Positions 9,801-17,145 of a stretch of DNA of 64,000 nucleotides are shown piece after piece. The position numbers and the translations under genes were made by a program. The stretch is from Nocardiopsis sp. CC223A. GTDB taxonomy: Bacteria > Actinomycetota > Actinomycetes > Streptosporangiales > Streptosporangiaceae. The notes beneath the pieces were generated by a model. The model made no database searches. It saw only the letters and a list, made by a program, of their open reading frames with translations, and was not told where the DNA came from. The stretch is from NCBI RefSeq assembly GCF_030766825.1, contig NZ_JASFDV010000024.1:1-64000 (forward strand). The letters are read 5' to 3'. Position 1 is the stretch's first letter, and each line of letters opens with the position of its first letter.

Positions 9801-11302
9801 GCCTGGTGGACGTGCCCGCCCGGCAGCGCCAGCACCCCTACACCTTCGACCCGGCCCGCGCCGGTCACCTGCACGTCATGGGCTCCGGGCGCAGCGGCCG
9901 CTCCCAGACGCTGCGCACCGTCGCCGCCTCCCTGGCCCTGGCCCACCACCCCGGCGACCTGCACATGTACGGGATCGACTGCGGCAACGGCGCCCTGCTG
10001 CCGCTGGAGCGGTTCCCGCACTGCGGGGCCGTCGCCCAGCGCGGCCAGGGGGAGCGGGTGGTGCGCCTGCTCGCCCGGCTGGAGGAGGAGCTGGACCGCC
10101 GCCAGAAGCTGCTGGCCGCCAACGGCTGCGCCGACCTGGAGGAGCTGCGCGCCCGGCCCGGAGCGCCGGCCGCCGAGCGCCCCGCCCACCTGGTGCTGTT
10201 CATCGACCGCATCGACGTGTTCGAGCAGACCTTCGGCGAGTACAACTACGGCGCCCTGGTGGAGGGCGTGACCACCCTCATGCGCGACGGCGCCGGGGTC
10301 GGGATCCACGTGGTCGCCGCCGGCGACCGGATCCTCACCCGCACCAAGTACTCCTCCACCACCGAGGAGCTGCTGGTCCTGCGCTGCAACGACCCCGCCG
10401 ACTACAGCACCGCCGGGCTCAACGCCCGCTCCCTGCCCGAGGAGGTCCCCGACGGCCGGGCCTTCCGCGCCGGGGACGCCCTGGAGGTGCAGATCGCCCT
10501 GCTCAACCGCAACCCGCAGGGCGGGGCGCAGGCCGAGGAGCTGGGCCGGATCGCCGACTTCGTGCGGCGGCGCACCGAGCAGGCCCCCGCCGCCGGGCCG
10601 CTCCCGTTCCGCGTGGACGTGCTGCCCGACACGCTCACCTACGACGACACGGCCCGCTACCGGCGCACCGCCGGAAAGCCGCTGGAGGTACTGGTGGGGG
10701 TGGGCGGCAACGAGCTGTCGGCGATCACCGCCGACCTGGCGAGCGTGCCCACCTTCCTCATCGCCGGGCCGCCGCGCTCGGGCCGCTCCAGCATGCTGGC
10801 CGTGATGGCGCGCTCCCTGCTGGCGGCCGGGACCGAACTGCTGCTGGTCACCCCGCGCGGCTCCCGGCTCACCGAACTGCGCGGCCACCCCGGGGTGCAG
10901 GCGGTCATCGACTCCGCCGAGCCGCGGCTGTCGCAGCTGCACGAGGCGCTCGGGAAGTTCGAGGGCGAGACCGCGGCGATCATGGTCGACGACGCCGAAC
11001 TGCTCCTCCAGAGCGACCTCGGCAAGGAGTTCACCCGCATCGCCCGCGGCATGGTCGGCCCCGGCTGGGGCATCGTCGCCGCGGGCACCAACGACGCCCT
11101 CCAGGGCGGGTTCAACGGGTGGCACGTCCACCTCAAGCGCAACCGGATCGGCGCGCTGCTGTCCCCCCAGGCCCAGTCCGACGCCGAGGTGCTCGGGCTG
11201 CGGCTGCCCAAGGGGGTGGCCGGGCCGCGCATCGTTCCCGGCATCGCCCACCTCCACCTGGGCGACGGCCGGGTACGGCAGGTGCGCGTGCCGCTGCCGT
11301 GA
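6896..11302 (+). CDS. EssC/EccC-type T7SS ATPase with N-terminal FHA-like domains
   Basis: GTG start at 6896 gives 1468 aa beginning MRLLLTVTPATG; the frame is open further upstream but that sequence is not protein-like. N-terminal ~1-220: ubiquitin/FHA-like beta domains, as in EssC of Firmicutes-type systems. Residues ~241-290: two membrane helices (IVQLIMMILLPITMAV). Then three FtsK/SpoIIIE ATPase modules. Module 1 has an intact Walker A, GTTGSGKSE with Lys near 663, and Walker B LMLVIDEF. Modules 2 and 3 have degenerate loops, GSGRSGRS and GPPRSGRSS, with Arg in place of Lys near 1002 and 1297. Only the first site is therefore likely to hydrolyse ATP conventionally; the others may only bind substrate or nucleotide. 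It should be the motor that exports the WXG100-like proteins upstream. Confidence 0.9.
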   Translation: MRLLLTVTPATGPAADGSGPVATSPLRLDVLVDADPGSTVRQLAETVDPMVRTLPRTPGRDVPLYLGDRPVDPDLSLADAGLLDGSVVGVGGPAPATAEPPGTAEVRVVSGPDAGRIVRLDPGDYVIGDDEAAVLPVNADGHWARIRVTPDGSVSFLDASGGDGCALEGEPVAEGDPWPQGEQLTLGGTLFEAWPNHRPDAAVAPAEDGTGLDYNRPPRLHPAPTKTSFKLPSPPEPPDRPIVQLIMMILLPITMAVGSALVMGRPQYLLIGLLAPVSVLFTQILQRRTTKARYDKQLTEYEEKKERITKDARDALLVEQRRLRDTCPDPAAVLLLATGPRSRLWERRQTDEDFTLLRVGTGSLPSKVVLSDPTKDDHRRDITWNMTDVPVGVSVKDNGVVGVAGRGEGGRALERWLLAQLAALHSPAELQIHLLSMEGDHDRWKWTRHLPHMRGEHPHLSLNRVGIDATTCARRISELLMLLEARKQAKRDLADQPAVVIVLDGARRIRSLPGVVQLLREGPEVGIHTLCLDAEERLLPEECQAVVTITPHGMRLRRTSFDNVEDVRPDVPSAAWAERLGRALAPLRDSSVGEAGGSLPRAARLLDVIGLEPPSGEAISAHWAGGGRSTVATLGVGLDGAFSVDIRRDGPHALIAGTTGSGKSELLQTLVASLAAVNRPESMSFVLVDYKGGSAFKDCVDLPHTVGMVTDLDTHLVGRALVSLGAELHRREHILAKAGAKDIEDYLELLDRDPRMPQMPRLMLVIDEFASMARELPDFVKGLVNIAQRGRSLGIHLVLATQRPGGVVTNDIRANTNLRIALRMTDESESRDVIDAPDSAHIGIDTPGRAHARLGHASLLPFQSGRVGGRRVVASTDAAAPEVHPVKWSDLAQPAPASRRGGQEQTGDVEVTDLTVLVAAVKEAAQRVGAQRQPSPWLPALPTGLTLNELLGGRPPAAEPGVVRAVPVGLVDVPARQRQHPYTFDPARAGHLHVMGSGRSGRSQTLRTVAASLALAHHPGDLHMYGIDCGNGALLPLERFPHCGAVAQRGQGERVVRLLARLEEELDRRQKLLAANGCADLEELRARPGAPAAERPAHLVLFIDRIDVFEQTFGEYNYGALVEGVTTLMRDGAGVGIHVVAAGDRILTRTKYSSTTEELLVLRCNDPADYSTAGLNARSLPEEVPDGRAFRAGDALEVQIALLNRNPQGGAQAEELGRIADFVRRRTEQAPAAGPLPFRVDVLPDTLTYDDTARYRRTAGKPLEVLVGVGGNELSAITADLASVPTFLIAGPPRSGRSSMLAVMARSLLAAGTELLLVTPRGSRLTELRGHPGVQAVIDSAEPRLSQLHEALGKFEGETAAIMVDDAELLLQSDLGKEFTRIARGMVGPGWGIVAAGTNDALQGGFNGWHVHLKRNRIGALLSPQAQSDAEVLGLRLPKGVAGPRIVPGIAHLHLGDGRVRQVRVPLP

Positions 11303-11447
11303 CCGGGAGCGGCCGCCCCGCCCCCGGCGGTCGGTGCGGGCGGCCGGTGCCCGTTAGGATCCGAACATCCCCATTCGCGCACTCCCTCCTCCCCTGCCCC
11401 GCCGGAGGGCCGCCCTCCCCAGAGACGAGACCTGTGAGTCGACGGCC

Positions 11448-13100
11448 GTGAGCACCCAACCCAACGCAGTCACCCTGCCCGCAACCGCGACCGACCTGAC
11501 CTCCACCGACCCCGCCCGGATCGGCCCCTACCGGCCGCTCAAACGGCTGGGCGCCGGGGGCATGGGGGTCGTGTACGCGGCCCACGACACCTCCGGCGAG
11601 CTGGTCGCGGTCAAGCTCATCCACCCCGAGTACTCCGCCGACGCCGAGTTCCGCGCCCGGTTCGCCCGCGAGGTCGAACTGCTGCGCCGGGTCGGCGGTG
11701 CCTGCGCCGTGCCGCTGCTGGCCGCCGACACCGAGGCCGAGCGCCCCTGGCTGGTCACCCCCTTGGTGCGGGGCATGACCCTCAGCGCCTACATGCGCAA
11801 GCACGGCCCCCTGCCGGAACGGCTGCTCATGGGCCTGGCCGCCGGTGTGGCCGAGGCCCTGGTGCAGATCCACGCCGTGGGCATCGCCCACCGCGACCTC
11901 AAGCCCGCCAACATCGTGCTGTCCCCCGAGGGACCGCGCGTGCTGGACTTCGGGGTGGCCCGCGCCGTCGACCAGACGGCGCTCACCCGCACCGGGTCCG
12001 TGATGGGCTCGCCGGGGTGGATCAGCCCCGACCACTACCGGGGCAAGCCCGCCAGCACCGCCGACGACGTCTTCGCCTGGGGTGCGCTGGTCGCCTACGC
12101 GGCCACCGGGCGGCCGCCGTTCGGCACCGGCGACCCGGCGGCCGTGGCGCACCGGGTCATCAGCGGCGAGCCCGACATGGACGGGTTCACCGGCCCCCTG
12201 GCGGACCTGGTCCGCCGCGCCCTGGCCAAGGAGGGCGAGCAGCGGCCCGACGCCATGCAGCTGGTGGACGGCGTCATCGCCGTCAACGCGCCCGGCCGCG
12301 CCTACGCCCCGATGCAGTCGCCCGAGATGGCGGGCGGCGCGATGGCGGCCGTGGTGGACGAGAGCTGGCGGGACGTGCAGGCCGCCCCGGAGCGCACCTT
12401 CGAGGTCGCCCCGCCCAAGGGGGAGGGACGCGCCAAGCGCGTGCTCGCCCTGGTCGGCGCCGGTGCGGGCGCGCTGGTGCTGCTCGCGGGGATCGCCTTC
12501 GGCGGTGTGGCGGTCGCGCGCAACTGGGACGCCCTGCCGGTCGCCGCCTGGTTCTCCGCCGACGAGGACGGCGGCGACACCCCGGCCGAGGGCGAGCCGG
12601 GCGCGGGCGACGAACGCCGCCCGGGCCCGGTCGGCGAGGAGCCGCAGGAGAGCGGGTCCCCCTCCGCGGAGCCCTCCGACGACCCGTCCGAGGAGGACGG
12701 CGAGGAGGACGACGCCGAGGAGGCCGGAGAGGGCGACGGCGGCACCTCCACCACGGCCTCCGGCCTGGTCGGCGCGGGCGTGAGCGCCTCGGGGGCGCGG
12801 CCCTCCGGCGACCACGTCATCGCGTTCAAGCCCGACGGCGGCGCGGGCGTGTACGCCCGGCTCGACGGCGCCACCGTGGTGTGCGCCTGGAGCTTCTGCC
12901 AGAGCCAGGGCGGCGCCGTCGGCAACGGCAGCGCGGGTTCGGTGCCCTCCAGCCCCTCCGCGCTCACCGGTTACGCCGACCAGGGCAGCCGCACCGTGCA
13001 GGCCGAGGTCACCTACACGACGGCGGCCGACGGCACCGTCACCATCACCCGCCTGGTCGAGCACCACCGCACCAGCGGCACCGGGACCCCGCCGTGGTGA
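11448..13100 (+). CDS. PknB-like Ser/Thr protein kinase with transmembrane helix
   Basis: 550 aa from GTG. Kinase domain about residues 24-280: Gly loop LGAGGMGVVY, catalytic Lys56 in AVKLIHP, HRD loop with Asp150 (HRDLKPAN), DFG at 167. The usual APE/SPEQ region reads SPDHYRG. A transmembrane helix spans ~330-352, followed by an extracellular Glu/Asp/Ser-rich linker and a ~100-residue C-terminal domain with no recognised PASTA repeats. It lies 145 bp after the EssC-like ATPase, which carries FHA-like domains, so phospho-dependent control of secretion is a reasonable inference. A TAGGAT hexamer at 11355-11360 may be its own -10 element. Confidence 0.85.
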   Translation: MSTQPNAVTLPATATDLTSTDPARIGPYRPLKRLGAGGMGVVYAAHDTSGELVAVKLIHPEYSADAEFRARFAREVELLRRVGGACAVPLLAADTEAERPWLVTPLVRGMTLSAYMRKHGPLPERLLMGLAAGVAEALVQIHAVGIAHRDLKPANIVLSPEGPRVLDFGVARAVDQTALTRTGSVMGSPGWISPDHYRGKPASTADDVFAWGALVAYAATGRPPFGTGDPAAVAHRVISGEPDMDGFTGPLADLVRRALAKEGEQRPDAMQLVDGVIAVNAPGRAYAPMQSPEMAGGAMAAVVDESWRDVQAAPERTFEVAPPKGEGRAKRVLALVGAGAGALVLLAGIAFGGVAVARNWDALPVAAWFSADEDGGDTPAEGEPGAGDERRPGPVGEEPQESGSPSAEPSDDPSEEDGEEDDAEEAGEGDGGTSTTASGLVGAGVSASGARPSGDHVIAFKPDGGAGVYARLDGATVVCAWSFCQSQGGAVGNGSAGSVPSSPSALTGYADQGSRTVQAEVTYTTAADGTVTITRLVEHHRTSGTGTPPW

Positions 13101-13123
13101 CCCGGACGAGCGAGCGAGGAACG

Positions 13124-13522
13124 ATGAAGAAGATCACCGGCCGTGTCGCGGCCGTGCTGGGGCTGGCCCTGGTCGTCACGATCGCGAACCCCGCCCCGGT
13201 CGGCGCGGTCGCCTACGGCGGCCAGTGCGGCGGCGGGTACGGCAAGGTCAACGAGGCGGCGATCCCGGGCGGGACGGTGTTCCTGACCTACAACGACTCC
13301 ACCGGCAAGAACTGCGTGGTGGTGGTCCGCTCCGACCCGGGGGCGCGCATCTCCATGGACGCGGCCCTCAAGCAGAGCAGCGGCACCTCCTGGCAGACCG
13401 ACCCGGGCGACTGGACCGAGTACGCGGGCCCGGTGTACCTGTCCGCGGCCGGGCAGTGCGTGGACTGGGGCGGCCGGATCGGCGACGACTGGGTCGTCCG
13501 CAACGGCACCAATTGCAGCTGA
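13124..13522 (+). CDS. Secreted spore-associated protein A (SapA)-like
   Basis: 132 aa; ATG at 13124 after a GAGCGAGGA ribosome site, 23 nt past the kinase stop. The signal peptide is MKKITGRVAAVLGLALVVT.. cut near VGAVA. The mature ~103 residues follow the SapA pattern of streptomycetes: AYGGQCGGGYGKV near the start, then GGTVFLTYNDSTGKNCVVV, PVYLSAAGQCVDWGG, and a final Cys. Four Cys suggest two disulfides. SapA was described as a spore-associated protein; the molecular function is not known. Co-orientation with the kinase suggests a shared transcript, though a separate role is possible. Confidence 0.8.
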   Translation: MKKITGRVAAVLGLALVVTIANPAPVGAVAYGGQCGGGYGKVNEAAIPGGTVFLTYNDSTGKNCVVVVRSDPGARISMDAALKQSSGTSWQTDPGDWTEYAGPVYLSAAGQCVDWGGRIGDDWVVRNGTNCS

Positions 13523-13526
13523 CCGC

Positions 13527-13560
13527 CGGGGCGGGGCAGGCTCCGGCCCTCCCCGCCCCG
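13527..13560. terminator. Convergent hairpin terminator
   Basis: CGGGGCGGGG at 13527-13536 pairs with CCCCGCCCCG at 13551-13560 around a 14-nt loop, between convergent gene ends at 13522 and 13566. There is no clear T tract, as is common in this GC range. Confidence 0.7.
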
Positions 13561-13565
13561 ACGGT

Positions 13566-14717
13566 TCACCGGGGTTCCGGCTCCGCCATCTCCGGCCGCG
13601 CGGGCTCGGCCCGAGGGCCCTCCCTCCCGCGCCGCCTCTTCAGTTCGTTGACCGCCGCCACCACCAGCCACAGCGCGGTGAGCGGGATGACGAACCACAG
13701 CAGCGCGGCGCTGAAGGGCTCCAGGGCGGCGTGCTCCGTGGCCGCCAGTACCAGGTACGCGATGTAGGCGACGTAGAAGCCGACGAGCAGCGCTCCCTCC
13801 CAGCGGGACACGTCCGACCCGGTCAGGGCGATCGGCAGCAGTACCAGGGCCACCGCCACCATGATCGGCAGGTCGAACCGCAGGGCCGACGCCGCGACGT
13901 CGATCCCTCCGGGGGCCACCATGGCGGTCAGGCCGAGCACCGCGCCGAGGTTGAACACGTTGCTGCCCACGATGTTGCCCACCGCCATGTCGCGCTCGCC
14001 CCGCACCACGGCGACGACACAGGTCACCAGCTCGGGCAGCGACGTGCCGACCGCCACCACGGTCAGCCCGATGAGCAGGTCGCTCACGCCCAGCGACGCC
14101 GCGATCGCGCTCGCCCCGTACACCAGCAGCCGGGCCCCCGCCACCAGCAGGGCCGTGCCCACGACCACCAGCACCAGGTCCCGCACGACCGACCTCGCAC
14201 GCGACACGGGTGCGGGCGCGTCGCCGTCGGCGGCCTCCCGTTCCGGCTCCGGACCGCCGGCCGCGCGCCTGCGGGAGGCGATCACCGTGACGGCCACGTA
14301 GACCACCAGGGCCGCGAACAGCAGGCCGCCGTCGACCAGGCTCAGGTTGCCGTCCAGCGCCATCAGCAGCGCCACCACCGACAGCACCACCATCACGGGG
14401 ATGTCGGCGCGCACGACCTGGGAGTTCACCAGCAGGGGCACGAACAGCGCCGACGCGCCCAGCACGAGCAGGATGTTGGCGATGTTGCTGCCCACCACGT
14501 TGCCCACGGCCAGCCCGGCGTGGCCGGAGAGGGCGGCGTCGGTGCTGACCGCCAGCTCCGGTGCCGACGTCGTGAACGACACCACGGTCAGGCCCACGAC
14601 CAGCGAGGACATTCCCAGTGTCCGGGCCAGGGAACCGGCGCCGCGGACGAGGGACTCCCCTCCCGCGACCAAGAGTACGAACCCCGCCAGCAGGGCGAGA
14701 ATCACCAGCACGTTCAC
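13566..14717 (-). CDS. Sodium/calcium exchanger family (YrbG/CaCA-type) antiporter
   Basis: 383 aa. The GTG start at 14717 is supported by GGAAGG about 8 nt upstream; the frame is open further upstream but that part is not protein-like. Ten to eleven hydrophobic helices. The two inverted alpha-repeats of the CaCA superfamily are clear: TTSAPELAVS followed by GNVVGSNIANILLVLG near residues 40-90, and GTSLPELVTC followed by GNIVGSNVFNLGAVLG in the second half. The conserved Glu in S/LPEL binds the cation. A Glu/Arg-rich cytoplasmic loop separates the halves. Role: exchange of Ca2+ (or a similar ion) for Na+ or K+ across the membrane. Divergent from the TetR gene. Confidence 0.88.
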   Translation of the reverse strand: MNVLVILALLAGFVLLVAGGESLVRGAGSLARTLGMSSLVVGLTVVSFTTSAPELAVSTDAALSGHAGLAVGNVVGSNIANILLVLGASALFVPLLVNSQVVRADIPVMVVLSVVALLMALDGNLSLVDGGLLFAALVVYVAVTVIASRRRAAGGPEPEREAADGDAPAPVSRARSVVRDLVLVVVGTALLVAGARLLVYGASAIAASLGVSDLLIGLTVVAVGTSLPELVTCVVAVVRGERDMAVGNIVGSNVFNLGAVLGLTAMVAPGGIDVAASALRFDLPIMVAVALVLLPIALTGSDVSRWEGALLVGFYVAYIAYLVLAATEHAALEPFSAALLWFVIPLTALWLVVAAVNELKRRRGREGPRAEPARPEMAEPEPR

Positions 14718-14876
14718 GTGAGCCTTCCGATCGCTCCACCAGGTCGAACACGGCATACCCGCCACCGCCGGGGTTCTCCCCGCGGGCCACCCGGTTTCCG
14801 GCCGGGGCGCCACAAGTCTTCCGGATCGCCGCCCGCGCCGGGCACGGGGGGCGGGTCGGACACCCCGCACGATTTT

Positions 14877-14898
14877 CCATACGGGTCGACCCGTATGG
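14877..14898. promoter_or_regulatory. 22-bp perfect palindrome, probable TetR operator
   Basis: Half site CCATACGGGTC with its exact complement-inverse, no spacer, ending 12 bp before the TetR ATG. Perfect symmetry and this position strongly suggest autoregulation. The divergent antiporter starts 160 bp away and could also be controlled. Confidence 0.85.
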
Positions 14899-14910
14899 TA
14901 AACATGGGAC

Positions 14911-15498
14911 ATGACGACCGAGACGACTCCGCGCGGGCGCCCGCGGGACGAGCGTTCGCACGCGGCGATCCTCGCCGCCACCGCCGAGCTGGTGGCCGAG
15001 ACCGGCTACGCCGCCACATCCCTCGCGGCCGTGGCGGCCCGGGCCCGGGTGGGCAAGGACACCATCTACCGCCGCTGGTCCGGCAAGGCCGAGCTGGTCT
15101 ACGAGGCGGTGTTCACCACCACCGACACCGCCCCGGTGCCCGACACCGGCACCCTCGAAGGGGACCTGGACGTCCTCGTCCGGCAGCTGATCGACGAGTT
15201 CAGCGCACCCGCCGCCGCGGCGGCGCTCCCCGGCCTGTTGGCGGACTTCGCCGCCTCGCCCACGCTGCGCGCCACCATCCGCACCGCTTTCCTCGCCCCC
15301 GCCGAACAGCGCCTGGCCGATGTCTTCGACCGGGCCCGGGAGCGCGGTGAGACCGGTGGGGGCGTCGAGAGCGGCCTGGTGCTCGACACCCTCGTGGCCA
15401 TCATCCTGTTCCGGCTGGGCATCCTCGGCGAGCCCGCCGGTCCCGAACTGTCCCGGAACATCGCCGGGATCATCGCGAAGGGGATCGAGGTCCGGTGA
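14911..15498 (+). CDS. TetR/AcrR-family transcriptional regulator
   Basis: 195 aa. N-terminal helix-turn-helix at about 15-60: AAILAATAELVAETGYAATS leading to VGKDTIYRRWSGKAELV, the classic TetR signature. The C-terminal ligand-binding half is Ala-rich, with a DTLVAIILFRLGILG helix like that of TetR_C_11-type regulators. The 22-bp palindrome immediately upstream is the likely operator. The stop codon overlaps the start of the next membrane protein gene (GTGA), so that gene is the probable target or partner. Ligand unknown. Confidence 0.88.
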   Translation: MTTETTPRGRPRDERSHAAILAATAELVAETGYAATSLAAVAARARVGKDTIYRRWSGKAELVYEAVFTTTDTAPVPDTGTLEGDLDVLVRQLIDEFSAPAAAAALPGLLADFAASPTLRATIRTAFLAPAEQRLADVFDRARERGETGGGVESGLVLDTLVAIILFRLGILGEPAGPELSRNIAGIIAKGIEVR

Positions 15499-15869
15499 AC
15501 GTATGGTTCCTGGTCGCGGGCGCCCTGGCGACCGTGACGGCCCTGATCCATGTCGTCGCCGGGGGACGCGACGTGGTCCGTCCGCTGCTGGACGGCGACC
15601 TGGCGGCCGAGCCGCAGCGCACCCTGTACGCGGTGTGGCACTTCGCCACGGCGGACCTCCTGCTCAGCGGCGCCGCACTGATCGCCCTCGCGGTCCGTCC
15701 CGAGCCGAACACGCCGCTCGCCCTCTTCATCGCCGCGCACTTCCTCGCGTATGCGGCGGTGTTCCTGGTCGTCACACTCCGCGCGGGCTGGTCACGCCCC
15801 CTGCTGCGGCTGCCCCAGTGGATACTGCTGCTTCCGGTCGCGGCCCTGACCGGAGCCGGGGTGCTGTAG
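15495..15869 (+). CDS. Small four-helix membrane protein, TetR-coupled
   Basis: 124 aa, GTG start overlapping the TetR stop by 4 nt, so the two are translationally coupled. Four hydrophobic segments: 3-22, ~45-66 (ATADLLLSGAALIALAV), ~72-95 and ~102-122. A conserved-looking HVVAGGRDVVRPLL motif follows helix 1 and WHFATADLL opens helix 2, recalling small uncharacterised membrane proteins. No transport or enzyme motif was recognised. It is likely expressed when the TetR repressor releases, so a membrane stress or efflux-related role is possible but unproven. Confidence 0.65.
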   Translation: MNVWFLVAGALATVTALIHVVAGGRDVVRPLLDGDLAAEPQRTLYAVWHFATADLLLSGAALIALAVRPEPNTPLALFIAAHFLAYAAVFLVVTLRAGWSRPLLRLPQWILLLPVAALTGAGVL

Positions 15870-16094
15870 CGGCACCGGCGCACACGGCCACCGCGCCGAG
15901 TGCCCTCGCCCGGACCGGGTGCCGCGGATCCTCGGTTTCCCCGACCGAATAAAAGGTCAAGGGCCTGTCCTTGAACAGATGGCGTTTCGATGAAAGGAGA
16001 ACCCGGTGGCCGGTGGTACCGCCACCGGGGTGAGCCGGTCGCCCCGGCCGCCGTCCGGGGTTTGGCGGCGTCCTCCCCGGGCACGGGGAACGCC

Positions 16095-16655
16095 ATGCCC
16101 TCCGAGCCCCCCGCACGAGAGTTCCGCCTGCACGACCGGCTGCTCGCGGTCGCACCCGTGTCGGCGGCGGCCGCCGCGGCCGCCGCCGCGGCGGTGTGGG
16201 TGAACACCCCCGACCCGGCCGGGTACCCGGACTACTCGGGCCGGGCGGAGGCGGAGGTGGTGCGGGTGCGGACGGAGGCCGGGGCCGGACAGCCGGGGAT
16301 GGGCGGGCCGAAGACCACCGTCGAGGTCATCTACACGGTCGACGGCCGGGAGCACACCTCCACGGTGGCGGGCGTGCTCCAGCCGGAGCCCGACGCGGGG
16401 GACCGGGTCACGGTCGCCTACGATCCCGCCGAGCCGGACCGGGTCACGGTCGCCTACGATCCCGCCGAGCCGGACCGGGCCGCCTCCCCGGATCTGGCCG
16501 CGGACCCGGCGGGCAGGCGAATGCGGGCGGTTTTCACCGCCTACTTCGGGTTCATGGTGTTCGCGGGGCTGGCCTTCCTCGGCCGCTTCGCCTGGCGGAA
16601 CCCGGACCTGTGGAGTCCGGCCCCGCAGGAGGGGCCGCGCGCCCCGGGCCGTTGA
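16095..16655 (+). CDS. DUF3592-like two-helix membrane protein
   Basis: 186 aa from ATG 16095. The frame is open up to an ATG at 15990, but that extension is Gly/Arg/Trp-rich and unconvincing; start uncertain. Helix 1 (~14-34, Ala-rich) is followed by a ~100-residue beta-rich extracytoplasmic domain with the DUF3592 pattern: AEVVRVR, then TTVEVIYTVDGREH, then GDRVTVAYDPAEPDR. Helix 2 is at ~150-170 (VFTAYFGFMVFAGLAFLG). The VTVAYDPAEPDR strand is duplicated exactly in tandem (36 bp). Function unknown. The gene stands alone, convergent with the peptidase gene 19 nt on. Confidence 0.6.
   Translation: MPSEPPAREFRLHDRLLAVAPVSAAAAAAAAAAVWVNTPDPAGYPDYSGRAEAEVVRVRTEAGAGQPGMGGPKTTVEVIYTVDGREHTSTVAGVLQPEPDAGDRVTVAYDPAEPDRVTVAYDPAEPDRAASPDLAADPAGRRMRAVFTAYFGFMVFAGLAFLGRFAWRNPDLWSPAPQEGPRAPGR
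16401..16472 (+). repeat. Exact 36-bp tandem duplication inside the DUF3592-like gene
   Basis: Positions 16401-16436 and 16437-16472 are identical, and a further 7 bases continue the pattern. In-frame, it adds 12 residues. The lack of any substitution argues for a recent slippage event. Confidence 0.95.
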
Positions 16656-16674
16656 GCGCGGGCGCCCTCCGCGC

Positions 16675-17145
16675 TCACGGCCCCGCCGCCCCCGGACCCC
16701 CGGCGGCGGCCATCCTCCGGGCCACCACCCCCAGGATCTGGTGCTCTGGGCAGGGGCCGTGCTCCCGCGAGTCGAGGCTCAGCACGTTGTCGCCCAGCAG
16801 GGCCACGTGCCCCGCCGGGCAGGCCCCCCGGAGGCCGACCTCCACCGGGTAGCGGTCGCCCGCCGTCGCGACGACCCGCTTGATGTACCACCCCCGGCCG
16901 GCGACCCGGCCGTCCAGCGGCGGCGACCCGCGCCACCCGGTCTCCCGGTCGGGTTCGCCCACGACCACCACGTCGCCCGCGGACACCCCCGACCGGCCGC
17001 GGCGCACCAGCACCCGGTCACCGGGCCGGTAGGTCGGTGCCATGCTCCGGCCCTGCACGGTCACCACCACGTACCGGCGGCGCAGCCACAGCACCGCGGC
17101 GGCGGCCCCGGAGGCGAGCAGCACCGCTCCCGCGACCGCGATCAC
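16675..17145 (-). CDS. S26-family signal peptidase, dedicated to the peptide operon
   Basis: 156 aa. GTG start at 17145 overlaps the stop of the ABC gene (GTGA). One N-terminal membrane anchor (VAGAVLLASGAAAAVLWL). The S26 motifs are present: GRSMAPTYRPGD with the nucleophilic Ser near 36, and WYIKRVVATAGDRYP with the general-base Lys near 89; LGDNVLSLDSREHGP is the conserved box E with Ser and Asp. It is short compared with housekeeping LepB, typical of Inner-membrane-protease-like or accessory peptidases. Last gene of the cysteine-rich peptide operon, so it probably cuts the ARA-type leader of that peptide after export. Confidence 0.85.
   Translation of the reverse strand: MIAVAGAVLLASGAAAAVLWLRRRYVVVTVQGRSMAPTYRPGDRVLVRRGRSGVSAGDVVVVGEPDRETGWRGSPPLDGRVAGRGWYIKRVVATAGDRYPVEVGLRGACPAGHVALLGDNVLSLDSREHGPCPEHQILGVVARRMAAAGGPGAAGP

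Noticed and set aside
7862-11257. A 1131-codon open frame on the minus strand opposite the EssC-like gene
   Set aside because: It is Gly/Gln/Val-rich with no domain and is the usual antisense shadow of GC-biased codons; the plus strand has clear ATPase motifs.
13124-13522. SapA-like protein as a T7SS substrate
   Set aside because: It has a clear Sec signal peptide, so export by the general route is more likely.
16006-16203. GTG start with a strong AAAGGAG ribosome site giving a 65-codon frame
   Set aside because: The product is Arg/Pro/Ser-rich and not protein-like. It may point to a start-site or frame problem of the DUF3592-like gene, which I start at 16095.
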